Source of the DNA: Brevundimonas subvibrioides
GTDB lineage: Bacteria > Pseudomonadota > Alphaproteobacteria > Caulobacterales > Caulobacteraceae
Direction: 5' to 3'
Assembly: GCF_027271155.1 (NCBI RefSeq)
Contig: NZ_CP114542.1
Location: 2,232,001-2,296,000, forward strand
DNA length: 64,000 bases
Shown: one piece after another, positions 52,124 to 61,212 of the stretch
Position numbering within the stretch: the first letter of the stretch is position 1
Layout of the letters: each line of letters starts with the position of its first letter
Position numbers and translations under genes: made by a program
Notes under the pieces: generated by a model
Told to the model about the DNA's origin: nothing
Database searches by the model: none
What the model saw: only the letters and a program-made list of their open reading frames with translations

Positions 52124-52957
52124 TCAGATCACGAAGTCATAAACGACGTCGGCCAGGGTGTGATCCATGGTTCGGGCAGGTGCGGCATCGGTCGGGCAGT
52201 TGACCAGCCGCGCGGGCACACCGGCCACGGTGCAGCCCGCCGGAACGGGCTTCAGGACCACCGAGCCGGACGCGATCTTGGCATAGTCGCCGACCACGAT
52301 ATTGCCCAGCACCTTGGCCCCTGCGCCCAGCAGAACGCCCTTGCCGATCTTGGGGTGGCGGTCGCCGCGCTCGGCCCCGGTCCCGCCCAGGGTGACGCCG
52401 TGCAACATCGACACCTCGTCGCCGACCACCGCCGTCTCGCCGATGACGATGCCGGTTCCGTGGTCCAGAAAGATTCCGGACCCCACCCTGGCCGCCGGAT
52501 GGATGTCGACCTGGAACAGCTCCGAGATCCGGCTCTGGAAGTGGAACGCCAGCGTCTCGCGCCCCTGCCCCCACAGCCAGTGCGCGACGCGCCAGGCCTG
52601 CAGCGCCTGGAATCCCTTGAAGTACAGGAATGGCTGCAGCAGCGACTTGATCGCCGGGTCCCGCTCCGCCACCGCCTGCAGATCCGCCTCGGCCGCCGCC
52701 ACGATCGTCGGATCGGACCAGAAGGCGAAGGCACAGACCTCGCGCACGCTCATGGGGGCCAGTTCGGCATCGCCGATCTTGCGCGCGATCTGGAAACTCA
52801 GCGCATTGGCCAGGTCGATGTGGGACAGGATGGTCGCATTCATCAGCGACCCCAGATGGGGTTCGCGCCGCGCCGCCTCGTCGGCCGAGGCCCGCAGCTG
52901 GCTCCAGATGCCGTCCTGCGACGCGACCACTTCCAGCTTGTGCATCACCGGCTCCAT
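52124..52957 (-). CDS. cysE: Serine O-acetyltransferase
   Basis: Acetylates L-serine to O-acetylserine, precursor of cysteine. 277 aa: N-terminal helical domain (about 1-150), then a left-handed beta helix of hexapeptide repeats with GTGIVIGETAVVGDEVSMLHGVTLGG interrupted as written (key residues D-H-G-T-G, His in MLHGVTLGG). The C-terminal tail that feedback-senses cysteine is present. Start ATG 52957 (MEPVMHKLEVV); ATG 52945 is an alternative. It follows the NUDIX gene by 7 bp. Confidence 0.93.
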   Translation of the reverse strand: MEPVMHKLEVVASQDGIWSQLRASADEAARREPHLGSLMNATILSHIDLANALSFQIARKIGDAELAPMSVREVCAFAFWSDPTIVAAAEADLQAVAERDPAIKSLLQPFLYFKGFQALQAWRVAHWLWGQGRETLAFHFQSRISELFQVDIHPAARVGSGIFLDHGTGIVIGETAVVGDEVSMLHGVTLGGTGAERGDRHPKIGKGVLLGAGAKVLGNIVVGDYAKIASGSVVLKPVPAGCTVAGVPARLVNCPTDAAPARTMDHTLADVVYDFVI

Positions 52958-52964
52958 GGCCCCA

Positions 52965-53612
52965 TCATACGCGCGTCAGCATGGCGTGCGCCAGCCAGCC
53001 CGGCAGCAGGCCCTCGCGCGCCATATGGTAGGCGCGGTAGGCCGTCGCCACCGTGAAGGAATCCAGCACCGACCCGCGCTCGATTTCCTGCAGCAGTTGC
53101 GTGAACGGCACCCGCACCACGGCGATCACTTCGGTCGGATCGGGATCGACCGGTACGGGGCTCAGATCCCAGGCGATCCAGGTCAGGCCGATCTCGTCGG
53201 TGATGGAGTTCGATACCTCGATCGCCAGCGCCCGCTTCCACGATCCGGCCTTCAGACCCGCCTCCTCGGCCAGCTCGCGCATCGCACCCGCCAGTGGATC
53301 CTCCTCGAACGGCACGCCACCCTCCGGCATCTCCCAGGAATAGTTGGCCCGCGCGAACCGCGACTGACCGACCAGGGTGACCGTGCCGTCGGCATGGACT
53401 GGCAGAACCCCCGTCGCCACATTCCTGAAGCGCAGCACGCCATAGGCCGCCTGCCGCCCGGTCGGGGCCACGGCGTCATGCTGGGTCACCCTCATCCAGG
53501 GCGTCTCGTGCACGACCCGGTGACCCAGGTCCTGCCAGGACACGGGCGTGGGCAAGCCCTCGGCCCAGGCCGGAACGGGGCGGTCCTCGCCGAAGGGATC
53601 GTGATCGCTCAT
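52965..53612 (-). CDS. NUDIX hydrolase
   Basis: 215 aa. The Nudix box is complete: GVPFEEDPLAGAMRELAEEAG (G-x5-E-x7-RE-x2-EE-x-G), coordinating Mg for cleavage of nucleoside diphosphate-linked compounds. The protein resembles ADP-ribose pyrophosphatase-type members (about 200 aa) with an N-terminal beta domain. Substrate is unproven. It precedes cysE by 7 bp, probably in one transcript. Confidence 0.9.
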   Translation of the reverse strand: MSDHDPFGEDRPVPAWAEGLPTPVSWQDLGHRVVHETPWMRVTQHDAVAPTGRQAAYGVLRFRNVATGVLPVHADGTVTLVGQSRFARANYSWEMPEGGVPFEEDPLAGAMRELAEEAGLKAGSWKRALAIEVSNSITDEIGLTWIAWDLSPVPVDPDPTEVIAVVRVPFTQLLQEIERGSVLDSFTVATAYRAYHMAREGLLPGWLAHAMLTRV

Positions 53613-53658
53613 GGGCCAAGCTATGGCGCGAAACCCCGGCGTCGCCTAGCTAGGGGCC

Positions 53659-54267
53659 ATGTCCCTGCCCAGACCCGTCGACCTCGGTGCCCCCCTGCCC
53701 CCGCCCGCCCGCTCGGCCGCGATGCTGGACAGGCTGGCGACCCGCCGGTCCGCCCCGACCCAGGCCCTCGGCGACCCCGGGCCGTCGTCGGCCGACATCG
53801 ACATCCTGCTGACCCTCGCGGCCCGCACGCCCGACCATGGCAAGCTGTTTCCCTGGCGCTTCGTCGTCCTCGGCCGCCAGACCCGCGCCGCGATCGCCGA
53901 ACGGCTGGGGGTCATGGCCCTGGAGAAGGGCCTGCCCGGCAAGGCCGTCGCCGTCCTCGCCAAACTGACCGCCGCCCCGACCACCGTCCTCGTCGTCTCC
54001 ACCGCCGCACCGGCCTCCAAACCCGTGTGGGAACAGGAGCTGTCCGCCGGTGCCGTCTGCATGAACCTGGAGCACGCCGCCGGTGCGCTCGGCTTCTCCT
54101 CCAGCTGGATCACCGACTGGTACAGCTACGACCCCGACGCCCTGCCCCTGTTCGGTGTCCGCGAGGGCGAGAAGGTCGCCGGCTTCATCCACATCGGCAC
54201 TGCGGCCGAACCCCCGCTGGAGCGCGAACGGCCGGACCTGAACGCGATCACCATCACCCTGCCTTAA
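53659..54267 (+). CDS. Nitroreductase family protein (YdjA-like)
   Basis: 202-aa FMN-dependent oxidoreductase. RRSAPTQALGDPGPSSADID (Arg-rich FMN phosphate site), ARTPDHGKLFPWRFVVLG and LGFSSSWITDWYSYD match the short single-domain YdjA/TM1586-type nitroreductases. It would reduce nitro or quinone compounds with NAD(P)H; the natural substrate is unknown. Divergent from the NUDIX-cysE pair. Confidence 0.91.
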   Translation: MSLPRPVDLGAPLPPPARSAAMLDRLATRRSAPTQALGDPGPSSADIDILLTLAARTPDHGKLFPWRFVVLGRQTRAAIAERLGVMALEKGLPGKAVAVLAKLTAAPTTVLVVSTAAPASKPVWEQELSAGAVCMNLEHAAGALGFSSSWITDWYSYDPDALPLFGVREGEKVAGFIHIGTAAEPPLERERPDLNAITITLP

Positions 54268-54342
54268 GCCCTCGCTTCAGGAGTCGCCTTCACTTGTCGG
54301 GCGGACCATGGTCCATTGCGGTCAAGAAACGGGAGGGTGCCG

Positions 54343-54798
54343 GTGAGGCAGTATGGACCAATGGGGGTGCTGTTCGCCCTGCTCACTGCAACGACGGCCT
54401 TCGCCCAGGACACAGAACCGTTTGCGCCTGACGGTGTATGGATCTTCCGTACCGATGAGCTTGCAAACGGCAGCCCGGTCTGCACGGAAGCGTGGGAGTT
54501 CGGCCCGGGCGGCCGGCTGTCGGTCGAGAGCGGCGAGGAGAAGGTCGACAAACGATTCCGCATCGTGCGCGACACAGACGGCCTGTGGCTGGTCACGAAG
54601 ACCCTTCACACCAATGGCCGGCCCGACTGTGTAGGCAATGAGACGGCGATCGCTGATCCCGTCGAAAGGCGCATCTATATCGTGCCGATGAACGACGGCC
54701 GGGTACTCACCTGCCCCGCACCCGGGCGGGCCCCCGACGGCGCGCCCTTCATCACAGGCTGCTACGGCTCGATCCTGCCAGCGGACAGGGTCGGTTGA
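54343..54798 (+). CDS. Small secreted hypothetical protein
   Basis: 151 aa from GTG 54343, which has a GGGAGGG ribosome site at good distance; ATG 54361 is an alternative. Signal peptide RQYGPMGVLFALLTATTAFA, then a mature domain of about 125 residues with four cysteines (SPVCTEAWEF, RPDCVGN, VLTCPAP, TGCYGS), probably forming two disulfides in the periplasm. No family is recognised. Downstream is the convergent methyltransferase gene, 1 bp after the stop. Confidence 0.8.
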   Translation: MRQYGPMGVLFALLTATTAFAQDTEPFAPDGVWIFRTDELANGSPVCTEAWEFGPGGRLSVESGEEKVDKRFRIVRDTDGLWLVTKTLHTNGRPDCVGNETAIADPVERRIYIVPMNDGRVLTCPAPGRAPDGAPFITGCYGSILPADRVG

Positions 54799-55518
54799 TC
54801 AGGCCGGCTTCGCCCACTCCATCAGCATGAACCAGGGCGCGCGATCGTAGTGGGCCGCGCGAACCGGGTCGCCCCCGGCGTCCGCGCGCGGCTCGGCGAA
54901 ATGGGTCAGGGTCAGCCCCTGTTCCAGCAACAGGGTCATGTAGGTGCTCAGTGGCCGGTGCCAGTTCCGGATGCGGATGCCCTTCCAGGCGATCCAGCCC
55001 GCCTTTTCCTCCAGATACCGATCCATCGCATGGGCCCGCCGCCCGTCCGGCAGGGTCACCCACCCCAGATCGTTCGCATCGGCCGCCGAATTGTAGCCCG
55101 CCAGATTGGCGATCAGCAGCCGTCCGCCGGGCGCCAGCACCCGCGCCATCTCCGCGATGGCGGCGCGCACGTCCGGGATATCAATCAACGACAGATAACT
55201 GACCACAAGATCGAACCGCCCGTCCTCGAACCCCAGGGCCTCGGCCCCCTCGACCCGGTAGTCGCCCTCCGGATCCAGCCGACGCGCATGGTCGATCAGG
55301 GCCACGGTCGGGTCAATTCCCACCGCCGCCACCCCTTCCGCCTTCAGCATCCGGCAGAACCGCCCCTCGCCGCAGCCGACGTCCAGTGCGCGGGCGTAAG
55401 GCCGCATCCGCACGCGCTCCAGCATCGGGGCATCCATGACCCAGCGCCGTCCGAAGTCACCCTCCGCCCCTTGCGACGCCACCCAGGCGTCGGCCGAGTC
55501 CTGCCACCCGTCGCTCAT
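54799..55518 (-). CDS. Class I SAM-dependent methyltransferase
   Basis: 239 aa (MSDGWQDSADAWVASQGA). Rossmann methyltransferase with SAM motif ALDVGCGEGRFCRMLK and VSYLSLIDIPD, similar to UbiE/YcgJ-type enzymes; the substrate is unknown. ATG 55518 overlaps the DUF817 gene stop by four bases (ATGA). A frame extension upstream to 56013 lies over that gene and is discarded. Confidence 0.88.
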   Translation of the reverse strand: MSDGWQDSADAWVASQGAEGDFGRRWVMDAPMLERVRMRPYARALDVGCGEGRFCRMLKAEGVAAVGIDPTVALIDHARRLDPEGDYRVEGAEALGFEDGRFDLVVSYLSLIDIPDVRAAIAEMARVLAPGGRLLIANLAGYNSAADANDLGWVTLPDGRRAHAMDRYLEEKAGWIAWKGIRIRNWHRPLSTYMTLLLEQGLTLTHFAEPRADAGGDPVRAAHYDRAPWFMLMEWAKPA

Positions 55519-56378
55519 CGGGGTTCCTCCTCCGGCCGGTGGACCAGCGACACCATCACCACCGATATGATCATCAGCAGGAACCAGGCCCCCAGCTTGG
55601 ACACCGACACCATCTCCCACCCCGCCTCCTGCCCCGGATAGGCCCAGGCCCGCCCGAACGTCCCCAGATTCTCCGCGAACCAGATGAACAGGGCGACCAG
55701 AAAATAGCCGAGCAGCAGTGGCATCTTCAGCCGCGTCCGGTTGGCCGTGAACCAGAACCATCCTCGCCCGAACAGCAGGGCCGTCGCCACGAACAAGGCG
55801 AAGCGAATGTCCGGCAGCCAGTGGTGGGCGAAGAAGTTGACATAGATCGCGCCCGCCAGAACCCAGGTCGTCCACATCGGCGGATAGCCCCGCACCCGGA
55901 TGTGAAAGATCCGCTGCACCCGCGCGATATAGGACCCCACCGCCGCATACATGAACCCCGAGAACAGCGGCACCGCCCCGATCCTCAGCACCGAGTCCTC
56001 CGGATAGACCCACGACCCGTGCGCCGTCTTGAACAGCTCCATGATCGTCCCCGCGATATGGAACAGCAGGATCACCCGCGCCTCGGCCCAGCTCTCCAGC
56101 TTCAGGACCAGCATGGCGATCTGGATCAACACCGCCCCGACGACGAGGAAATCATAGCGCGAGACCGGGCTGTCCTCCGGCCAGAACAGGAAGGTCAGAA
56201 GGATCAGGGCCAGCATCAGGCCGCCAAACAGGCAGGCATAGGCCTGTTTGATCCCGAACATCAGAAAGGCGAAGGCGAAGCGGGTGAGCGGCGTGCGGTC
56301 GGCCCAGGACTGCAGACCGTCGAGCTTGCGACGGCCCCACGATTCCCAGGGGAGGGGGCGCGTGGGCGCTTTGGTCAC
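55515..56378 (-). CDS. DUF817 family membrane protein
   Basis: 287 aa from GTG 56378, with about eight membrane segments and the family's FKTAHGSWVYPEDSVLRI, FSGFMYAAVGSYIARV and ENLGTFGRAWAYPGQ. The role of DUF817 is unknown. The GTG overlaps the preceding gene's stop as GTGA, which supports this start over an extension to 56444. It is coupled to the methyltransferase downstream. Confidence 0.88.
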   Translation of the reverse strand: MTKAPTRPLPWESWGRRKLDGLQSWADRTPLTRFAFAFLMFGIKQAYACLFGGLMLALILLTFLFWPEDSPVSRYDFLVVGAVLIQIAMLVLKLESWAEARVILLFHIAGTIMELFKTAHGSWVYPEDSVLRIGAVPLFSGFMYAAVGSYIARVQRIFHIRVRGYPPMWTTWVLAGAIYVNFFAHHWLPDIRFALFVATALLFGRGWFWFTANRTRLKMPLLLGYFLVALFIWFAENLGTFGRAWAYPGQEAGWEMVSVSKLGAWFLLMIISVVMVSLVHRPEEEPR

Positions 56379-56989
56379 TGTGTAGTGACCGCGAATTCTA
56401 ACGATCCAAGCGCCGCGAGATCGCGCCGCAGAGCGGAGCGCCACAGGGCATCCTTGTGTCGAAACGCCCAGCCATAACTCTCAATATCGCTGATAATCCG
56501 AGTTGCCAGTTTGGCGATGGCCGGAAATCCCGAAACCTCAATCGACCAGCCCATCGGCTCGAAATGGACGAGTTGGTTCCTGATCTCATCGTGGAAGCGA
56601 TTCAGCCAACGAAGCTCATCATCGGACACCTCGATAACCACCTTGTCGTCCGCACTGCCGGCGGACTTGGGCCGGCGCGCACATTTGATGAGATCGGGCA
56701 AGGGCATCAGGCGCGTTGTCGGTGCCGGGAAGGAGGGATTGCTTCGAGACGCGTCCAGATAATCAAGCCACTCTTTAGCGTTCGCTTTGGTAACGGCTCC
56801 GATGGGCGTTGCCGTGCTTGCCAAGTGACCAACGTAGGAACCTTGAAGGGCAGAGTGCAGCGATAACGCGAACCATTTTAAGGCTTGCACATCCTCGCCA
56901 ACCAATGACCAACACCGCGTTGCATGGCGAACAGAAGCGGCAACATCTTCTGCTTCATCTGTCCGAACCCAGCGCTCGCTAGTGGTCAT
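56375..56989 (-). CDS. HEPN-like hypothetical protein
   Basis: 204 aa with no membrane segment. The C-terminal half is helical and contains FHDEIRNQLVHFEPMGWS, an R-x4-H pattern (Arg137, His142, with Asn138) like the catalytic site of HEPN ribonucleases and DUF4145-type proteins. The base composition looks noticeably more A/T-rich than neighbours, suggesting acquisition. It overlaps the DUF817 gene by four bases. Catalytic activity is unproven, and a structural HEPN with no RNase role is possible. Confidence 0.72.
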   Translation of the reverse strand: MTTSERWVRTDEAEDVAASVRHATRCWSLVGEDVQALKWFALSLHSALQGSYVGHLASTATPIGAVTKANAKEWLDYLDASRSNPSFPAPTTRLMPLPDLIKCARRPKSAGSADDKVVIEVSDDELRWLNRFHDEIRNQLVHFEPMGWSIEVSGFPAIAKLATRIISDIESYGWAFRHKDALWRSALRRDLAALGSLEFAVTTQ

Positions 56990-57041
56990 CGGTTGTCCAA
57001 TCGCCAGCTCACCAGTCGCGAAGGCGACTTGAAAACTAGTT

Positions 57042-57503
57042 TTACCCCCGCCCGCGATACGTCGGCACGCCCTGGTCGGGCAGCCACAGCCCCTCCGGCG
57101 GGGTCCCCGTCTGCCAGAAGACGTCGATCGGGATGCCGCCGCGCGGGTACCAGTAGCCGCCGATGCGCAGCCACTTCGGAGCCAGCAGGTCGGCGATCCG
57201 CTTGCCGATGGCGACGGTGCAGTCCTCGTGGAAGGCCCCGTGGTTGCGGAAGGCGGTCAGGTACAGCTTCAGCGACTTGGACTCGACCAACCAGTCGCCC
57301 GGCGCATAGTCGATCACCAGATGGGCGAAGTCGGGCTGGGCCGTCACGGGGCACAGGCTGGTGAACTCCGGCGCGGTGAACCGGGCCAGATACAGGGTGT
57401 CGGGATGGGGATTGGGCACGCGCTCCAGCACCGCCGTCCCGGGCGTCGTGGGCTGAAGGGTGTGCTGGCCGAGCTGGGAGAGGCCGGAGGTGTCTGTGGT
57501 CAT
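57042..57503 (-). CDS. queF: NADPH-dependent 7-cyano-7-deazaguanine reductase QueF
   Basis: Reduces preQ0 to preQ1 in queuosine tRNA modification. At 153 aa it is the short, unimodular T-fold type. It shows nucleophile Cys51 ([13 protein letters not shown]), Asp58 and [20 protein letters not shown]. Start ATG 57503 ([12 protein letters not shown]). Frame extension to 57890 runs through the palindromic element and is ignored. No other que gene is nearby. Confidence 0.93.
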   Translation of the reverse strand: MTTDTSGLSQLGQHTLQPTTPGTAVLERVPNPHPDTLYLARFTAPEFTSLCPVTAQPDFAHLVIDYAPGDWLVESKSLKLYLTAFRNHGAFHEDCTVAIGKRIADLLAPKWLRIGGYWYPRGGIPIDVFWQTGTPPEGLWLPDQGVPTYRGRG

Positions 57504-57553
57504 GGGCGTCAAATAGCGTCGCCCGGCTATCCTGTCTCCTCCCTGTCGCCATA

Positions 57554-57661
57554 GGCGATGGGGAGGTGGCACGCAGCGTAGCGGAGTGACGGAGGGGTTC
57601 TTGCCGCACGAAGAGCCCCTCCGTGTGCTCGCAGGAGCACGCAGCCACCTCCCCATTCGCC
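57554..57661. repeat. Nested intergenic palindrome, second member
   Basis: Outer arms GGCGATGGGGAGGTGGC (57554-57570) and GCCACCTCCCCATTCGCC (57644-57661) are complementary but for one base. Inside them ACGGAGGGG (57589-57597) pairs with CCCCTCCGT (57616-57624). Its GGGGAGGTGG and AGCGTAGCGGAG words resemble the element at 19455-19588. It occupies most of the 244 bp between queF and the nitronate monooxygenase-like gene. Confidence 0.65.
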
Positions 57662-57747
57662 AAGCGGCGAACGGGGAGGAGACGTTGCACATTGCCTTCC
57701 CCCACGACACCCGGTTAAGCGTCGCCAAACAAAACGGAGCGAACGCC

Positions 57748-58683
57748 ATGGCCATTCCCGCCTCCCTGCAGAAGGGTCTGAAACTGCCGGTCATCGAGGC
57801 GCCGATGTTCCTGGTCTCCGGCCCGGATCTGGTCGTCGAATGCTGCAACAATGGCGTCATCGGCACCTTCCCCTCGCTGAACGCCCGCACGACCGAGGGC
57901 TATGCCGAGTGGCTGGTCGAGATCAAATCGCGCCTGAACCCCGATGCGGCGGCGTTTGGCGTCAACCACATCGTCCACCCCACCAATCCGCGCCTGATGG
58001 CCGACATGATGGTCTCGGTCGAGCACAAGGTGCCGCTGATCATCACCTCGCTGGGGGCCGTGCGCGACGTGGTCGATGCGGTCCACGGCTATGGCGGCGT
58101 GGTCTTCCACGACATCGCCAATGTCCGCCATGCGAGGAAGGCGGCCGAGAGCGGCGTCGACGGTCTGATCCTGGTCGCCAACGGCGCGGGCGGACACGCC
58201 GGGATCATCAACCCCTTCGCCCTGGTCAATGAGGTGCGCGAGTTCTTCAAGGGCACGATCATCCTGTCGGGCTGCCTCTCGACCGGCCAGGACGTGGCCG
58301 CCGCCCTGATGCTGGGGGCCGACTTCGCCTATATGGGCACCCGCTTCATCAACACGACCGAGGCGATGGCCCCCGAGGCCTACAAGGACATGATCATCGA
58401 GTCGGGCGCGACCGACATCGTCCACACCCCGGCCGTCTCCGGCATCCCGGCCAACTTCATGATCAAGTCGCTGGAAGCCAACGGCATCGATCCGAAACAC
58501 CTGCCCGAGCACAAGCTCGACATGGGCGACGAGGCCAAGGCCTGGAAGACCGTCTGGTCCGCCGGCCAGGGCGCGGGCGCGGTGCACGACGTCGTCCCGG
58601 CCGCGGAACTGGTCGCGCGCCTGCGGTCGGAATATGCCGATGCGACCAGGGCCTTCTCGGCCAAGGTCGGGGTCGCGGACTGA
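57748..58683 (+). CDS. Nitronate monooxygenase family (2-nitropropane dioxygenase-like) flavoprotein
   Basis: 311 aa. FMN-binding TIM barrel with [31 protein letters not shown] and [28 protein letters not shown] in two parts. Such enzymes oxidise nitronates, but many homologues have unknown substrates. The catalytic His position in AGGHAG is present. Start ATG 57748, 7 bp after a GGAG ribosome site. It continues in the same direction as the fasciclin genes but with a 151-bp gap. Confidence 0.88.
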   Translation: MAIPASLQKGLKLPVIEAPMFLVSGPDLVVECCNNGVIGTFPSLNARTTEGYAEWLVEIKSRLNPDAAAFGVNHIVHPTNPRLMADMMVSVEHKVPLIITSLGAVRDVVDAVHGYGGVVFHDIANVRHARKAAESGVDGLILVANGAGGHAGIINPFALVNEVREFFKGTIILSGCLSTGQDVAAALMLGADFAYMGTRFINTTEAMAPEAYKDMIIESGATDIVHTPAVSGIPANFMIKSLEANGIDPKHLPEHKLDMGDEAKAWKTVWSAGQGAGAVHDVVPAAELVARLRSEYADATRAFSAKVGVAD

Positions 58684-58834
58684 CACGGGGCTGACCGGGG
58701 CGCGGATCGGTTCGCGGCCCGGGGTGCGACCCATGCGGCGGCTTGCCGCGCGACCGGTTGTGACGCATCCGCAGGGCCGGTCCCGCCGTTACTGCGCCGG
58801 TCGCCCCGACGCGATCGCCTCCAGGACTCATCCC

Positions 58835-59413
58835 ATGAAGCTCGTCACCCTCGCCGGCGCCGTCTCGGCCGCCGCCCTGCTCGCTGCTGCCCCCGCCGCC
58901 TTCGCCCAGGCCCATTCCGCCATGGGTCATGACACGGTCACCGTCGGCGGCGCGCCGATGTATGCGAACAAGACCATCGTCGAGAACGCGATCAACTCGC
59001 CGATCCACACCACCCTGGTCGCCGCCGTGAAGGCCGCCGGTCTGGTCGAGACCCTGTCGGGTCCCGGCCCCTTCACCGTCTTCGCCCCGACCGACGAAGC
59101 CTTTGCCGCCCTGCCCGCCGGCACGGTCGAGAGCCTCGTTCAACCTGAGAACAAGGCGACCCTGACCCGGATCCTGACCTATCACGTCGTCGCCGGTCGC
59201 GTGACCGCGGCCGACGTCATCGGTCTGATCGAACAGGGTGGCGGATCGGCCGCGATCACCACGGTCTCCGGAGGCACCCTGACCGCCAGCCTGCGTGACG
59301 GCTCGGTCATCCTGACCGACGAGAACGGCGGCATCGCCACCGTGACCCAGGCCGATGTGTTCCAGTCGAACGGCGTGATCCACGTCACCGATGCCGTCTC
59401 GCTGCCGAAGTAA
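58835..59413 (+). CDS. Secreted fasciclin (FAS1) domain protein
   Basis: 192 aa from ATG 58835. Signal peptide MKLVTLAGAVSAAALLAAA followed by PAAFAQ. One FAS1 domain (about 50-190) contains [48 protein letters not shown] and NGVIHVTDAVSLPK. It is probably periplasmic or secreted and adhesive. A FAS1 paralogue follows after a terminator. Confidence 0.92.
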   Translation: MKLVTLAGAVSAAALLAAAPAAFAQAHSAMGHDTVTVGGAPMYANKTIVENAINSPIHTTLVAAVKAAGLVETLSGPGPFTVFAPTDEAFAALPAGTVESLVQPENKATLTRILTYHVVAGRVTAADVIGLIEQGGGSAAITTVSGGTLTASLRDGSVILTDENGGIATVTQADVFQSNGVIHVTDAVSLPK

Positions 59414-59422
59414 ATGTCCGGG

Positions 59423-59456
59423 TGCGGAGGTGTTGTAAATGCACCTCCGCATTTCT
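59423..59456 (+). terminator. Rho-independent terminator between the fasciclin genes
   Basis: TGCGGAGGTG (59423-59432) pairs with CACCTCCGCA (59442-59451), followed by a T-rich run. The second fasciclin gene therefore likely has its own promoter in the A/T-rich 59460-59560. Confidence 0.75.
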
Positions 59457-59563
59457 TGATCCGGGTTCCATTTTATTATTCAGAAAGGCACTTGGCCGCA
59501 GGTCTATTGCTCCACCGAAATACAATCCCACCTCCTGATCTCTCTGAAATCAGGAACGACATC

Positions 59564-59989
59564 ATGGCTACCGAAACTCACGACATCGTCGATACCGCCG
59601 TCGCCGCCGGTTCGTTCACCACCCTGGTCGCCGCCGTTACGGCCGCCGGACTGGTCGAGACCCTGAAGGGCACTGGCCCCTTCACCGTCTTCGCCCCCTC
59701 GGACGACGCCTTCGCCAGGCTTCCGGCCGGCACTGTCGAGGATCTGGTCAAGCCAGAGAACAAGGACAAGCTGACCGCCATCCTGACGCTTCACGTTCTG
59801 TCCGGCGCGGTCCACGCGGCCGACGTCGCCGGCAAGACCCTGCACCCCGCCTCGGTCAACGGCGAGGCGCTGAACGTCGATGGCACCGATGGCGTGACCG
59901 TCAATGGCGCCAAGGTCACCTCGGCTGACATCGCCTGCACCAATGGCGTGATCCACGTCATCGACACGGTGCTCCTGCCCAAGGGCTGA
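59564..59989 (+). CDS. Fasciclin (FAS1) domain protein without a visible signal peptide
   Basis: 141 aa from ATG 59564, preceded by AGGA. It is essentially one FAS1 domain ([57 protein letters not shown]). The N-terminus [14 protein letters not shown] has no hydrophobic signal. The open frame to 59414 offers none either. Close similarity to the previous gene points to a local duplication with loss of the signal. Cytoplasmic location is inferred. Confidence 0.87.
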   Translation: MATETHDIVDTAVAAGSFTTLVAAVTAAGLVETLKGTGPFTVFAPSDDAFARLPAGTVEDLVKPENKDKLTAILTLHVLSGAVHAADVAGKTLHPASVNGEALNVDGTDGVTVNGAKVTSADIACTNGVIHVIDTVLLPKG

Positions 59990-60012
59990 TCTCTGGATCA
60001 CCTGACGTCCGG

Positions 60013-60039
60013 AGGGCGGCTCGCAAGGGCCGCCCTTTG
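60013..60039. terminator. Stem-loop terminator between fasciclin and transsulfuration genes
   Basis: AGGGCGGC (60013-60020) pairs with GCCGCCCT (60029-60036), followed by TT and weak T enrichment. It lies between convergent genes and may act on both. Confidence 0.7.
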
Positions 60040-60044
60040 TCGTC

Positions 60045-61208
60045 TCAGCCCAGCGCCTGATCCAGGTCGGCGATCAGGTCGTCGAGATCCTCGACCCCGA
60101 CCGACAGCCGGATCAGATTGTCGGTCACCCCGCCCGCCTCGCGGACCTCTTTCGGCACGCTGGCATGGGTCATGATGGCCGGGTGGTTGACCAGGCTTTC
60201 GACCCCGCCCAGCGACTCCGCCAGGGTGAAGACCTGGACCCGCTCCAGCACCTGTTTCGTCCGTGACAGGTCGCCGTCCAGAATCACCGTGACCATGCCG
60301 CCATAGCGCCCGTTCATCTGACGGGACGCCAGCGCGTGTTGCGGATGGCTGATCAGGCCCGGATAGATCACCCTGGCGATGCCCTTGCGCTCTTCCAGCC
60401 AGCGCGCGATCGCCAGGGCATTCTCGTTGTGCGCCTTCATCCGCAAACCCAGGGTCTTCAGCCCCCGGTTGGCCAGGAAGGCATCGAACGGCCCCATCAC
60501 CCCGCCGACCGAGTTCTGCAGGAACTTGATCTCCTTGGCGATCTCCATGTTTCCGGCCACCAGCACGCCGCCGATGATGTCGGAGTGACCGTTCAGATAT
60601 TTGGTCGCCGAATGCATGACGATATCGGCGCCCAGACTCAGCGGTCGCTGGCTCCAGGGCGTGGCGAAGGTGTTGTCGACCACCAGCAGCAGGCCGTGCG
60701 CCCTGGCGACCTTCGACAGGGCCGCGATGTCGGCCAGCTTCATCAGCGGATTGGTCGGGGTCTCGACCCACAGCATCTTCGTCTTCGGCGTGATCGCCGC
60801 CTCGACCGCCGACAGATCGCTCAGGTCGACATAGGCGAAATCCAGCCCCATCGAACGCCGCCGCACCCGCTCGAACAGCCGCCAGGATCCGCCGTACAGA
60901 TCGTCGCCCGTCACGATGTGCGACCCGGCGTCCAGCAGCTCCAGCGCCGTCGAGGTCGCCGCCATGCCGCTGGCGAAACCGAACCCCTGAACCCCGCCTT
61001 CCAGATCGGCGATACAGGCCTCGAACGCCTCGCGCGTGGGGTTCTTGCCCCGGGCGTACTCATAGCCCTTGTTCACCCCCGGGCTTTCCTGGGCATAGGT
61101 CGAGGTCGCATAGATCGGCGTCATCACCGCGCCCGTCGTCGGGTCGGGCCGCTGACCGGCATGGATGGCGCGGGTCGAAAACCCCTGGCTGTTTTTCAGA
61201 TCGGCCAT
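60045..61208 (-). CDS. PLP-dependent cystathionine gamma-lyase/gamma-synthase
   Basis: 387-aa Cys/Met-metabolism PLP enzyme. The PLP-lysine is in SATKYLNGHSDIIGG; NPTREAFEACIADLEGG, DDLYGGSWRLFERV and LAESLGGVESL are family-typical. Beta-synthase lies just upstream (4-bp gap), so gamma-lyase cleaving cystathionine to cysteine is the more likely activity. Gamma-synthase (cystathionine from activated homoserine) cannot be excluded. Confidence 0.9.
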   Translation of the reverse strand: MADLKNSQGFSTRAIHAGQRPDPTTGAVMTPIYATSTYAQESPGVNKGYEYARGKNPTREAFEACIADLEGGVQGFGFASGMAATSTALELLDAGSHIVTGDDLYGGSWRLFERVRRRSMGLDFAYVDLSDLSAVEAAITPKTKMLWVETPTNPLMKLADIAALSKVARAHGLLLVVDNTFATPWSQRPLSLGADIVMHSATKYLNGHSDIIGGVLVAGNMEIAKEIKFLQNSVGGVMGPFDAFLANRGLKTLGLRMKAHNENALAIARWLEERKGIARVIYPGLISHPQHALASRQMNGRYGGMVTVILDGDLSRTKQVLERVQVFTLAESLGGVESLVNHPAIMTHASVPKEVREAGGVTDNLIRLSVGVEDLDDLIADLDQALG

Positions 61209-61212
61209 GGTC

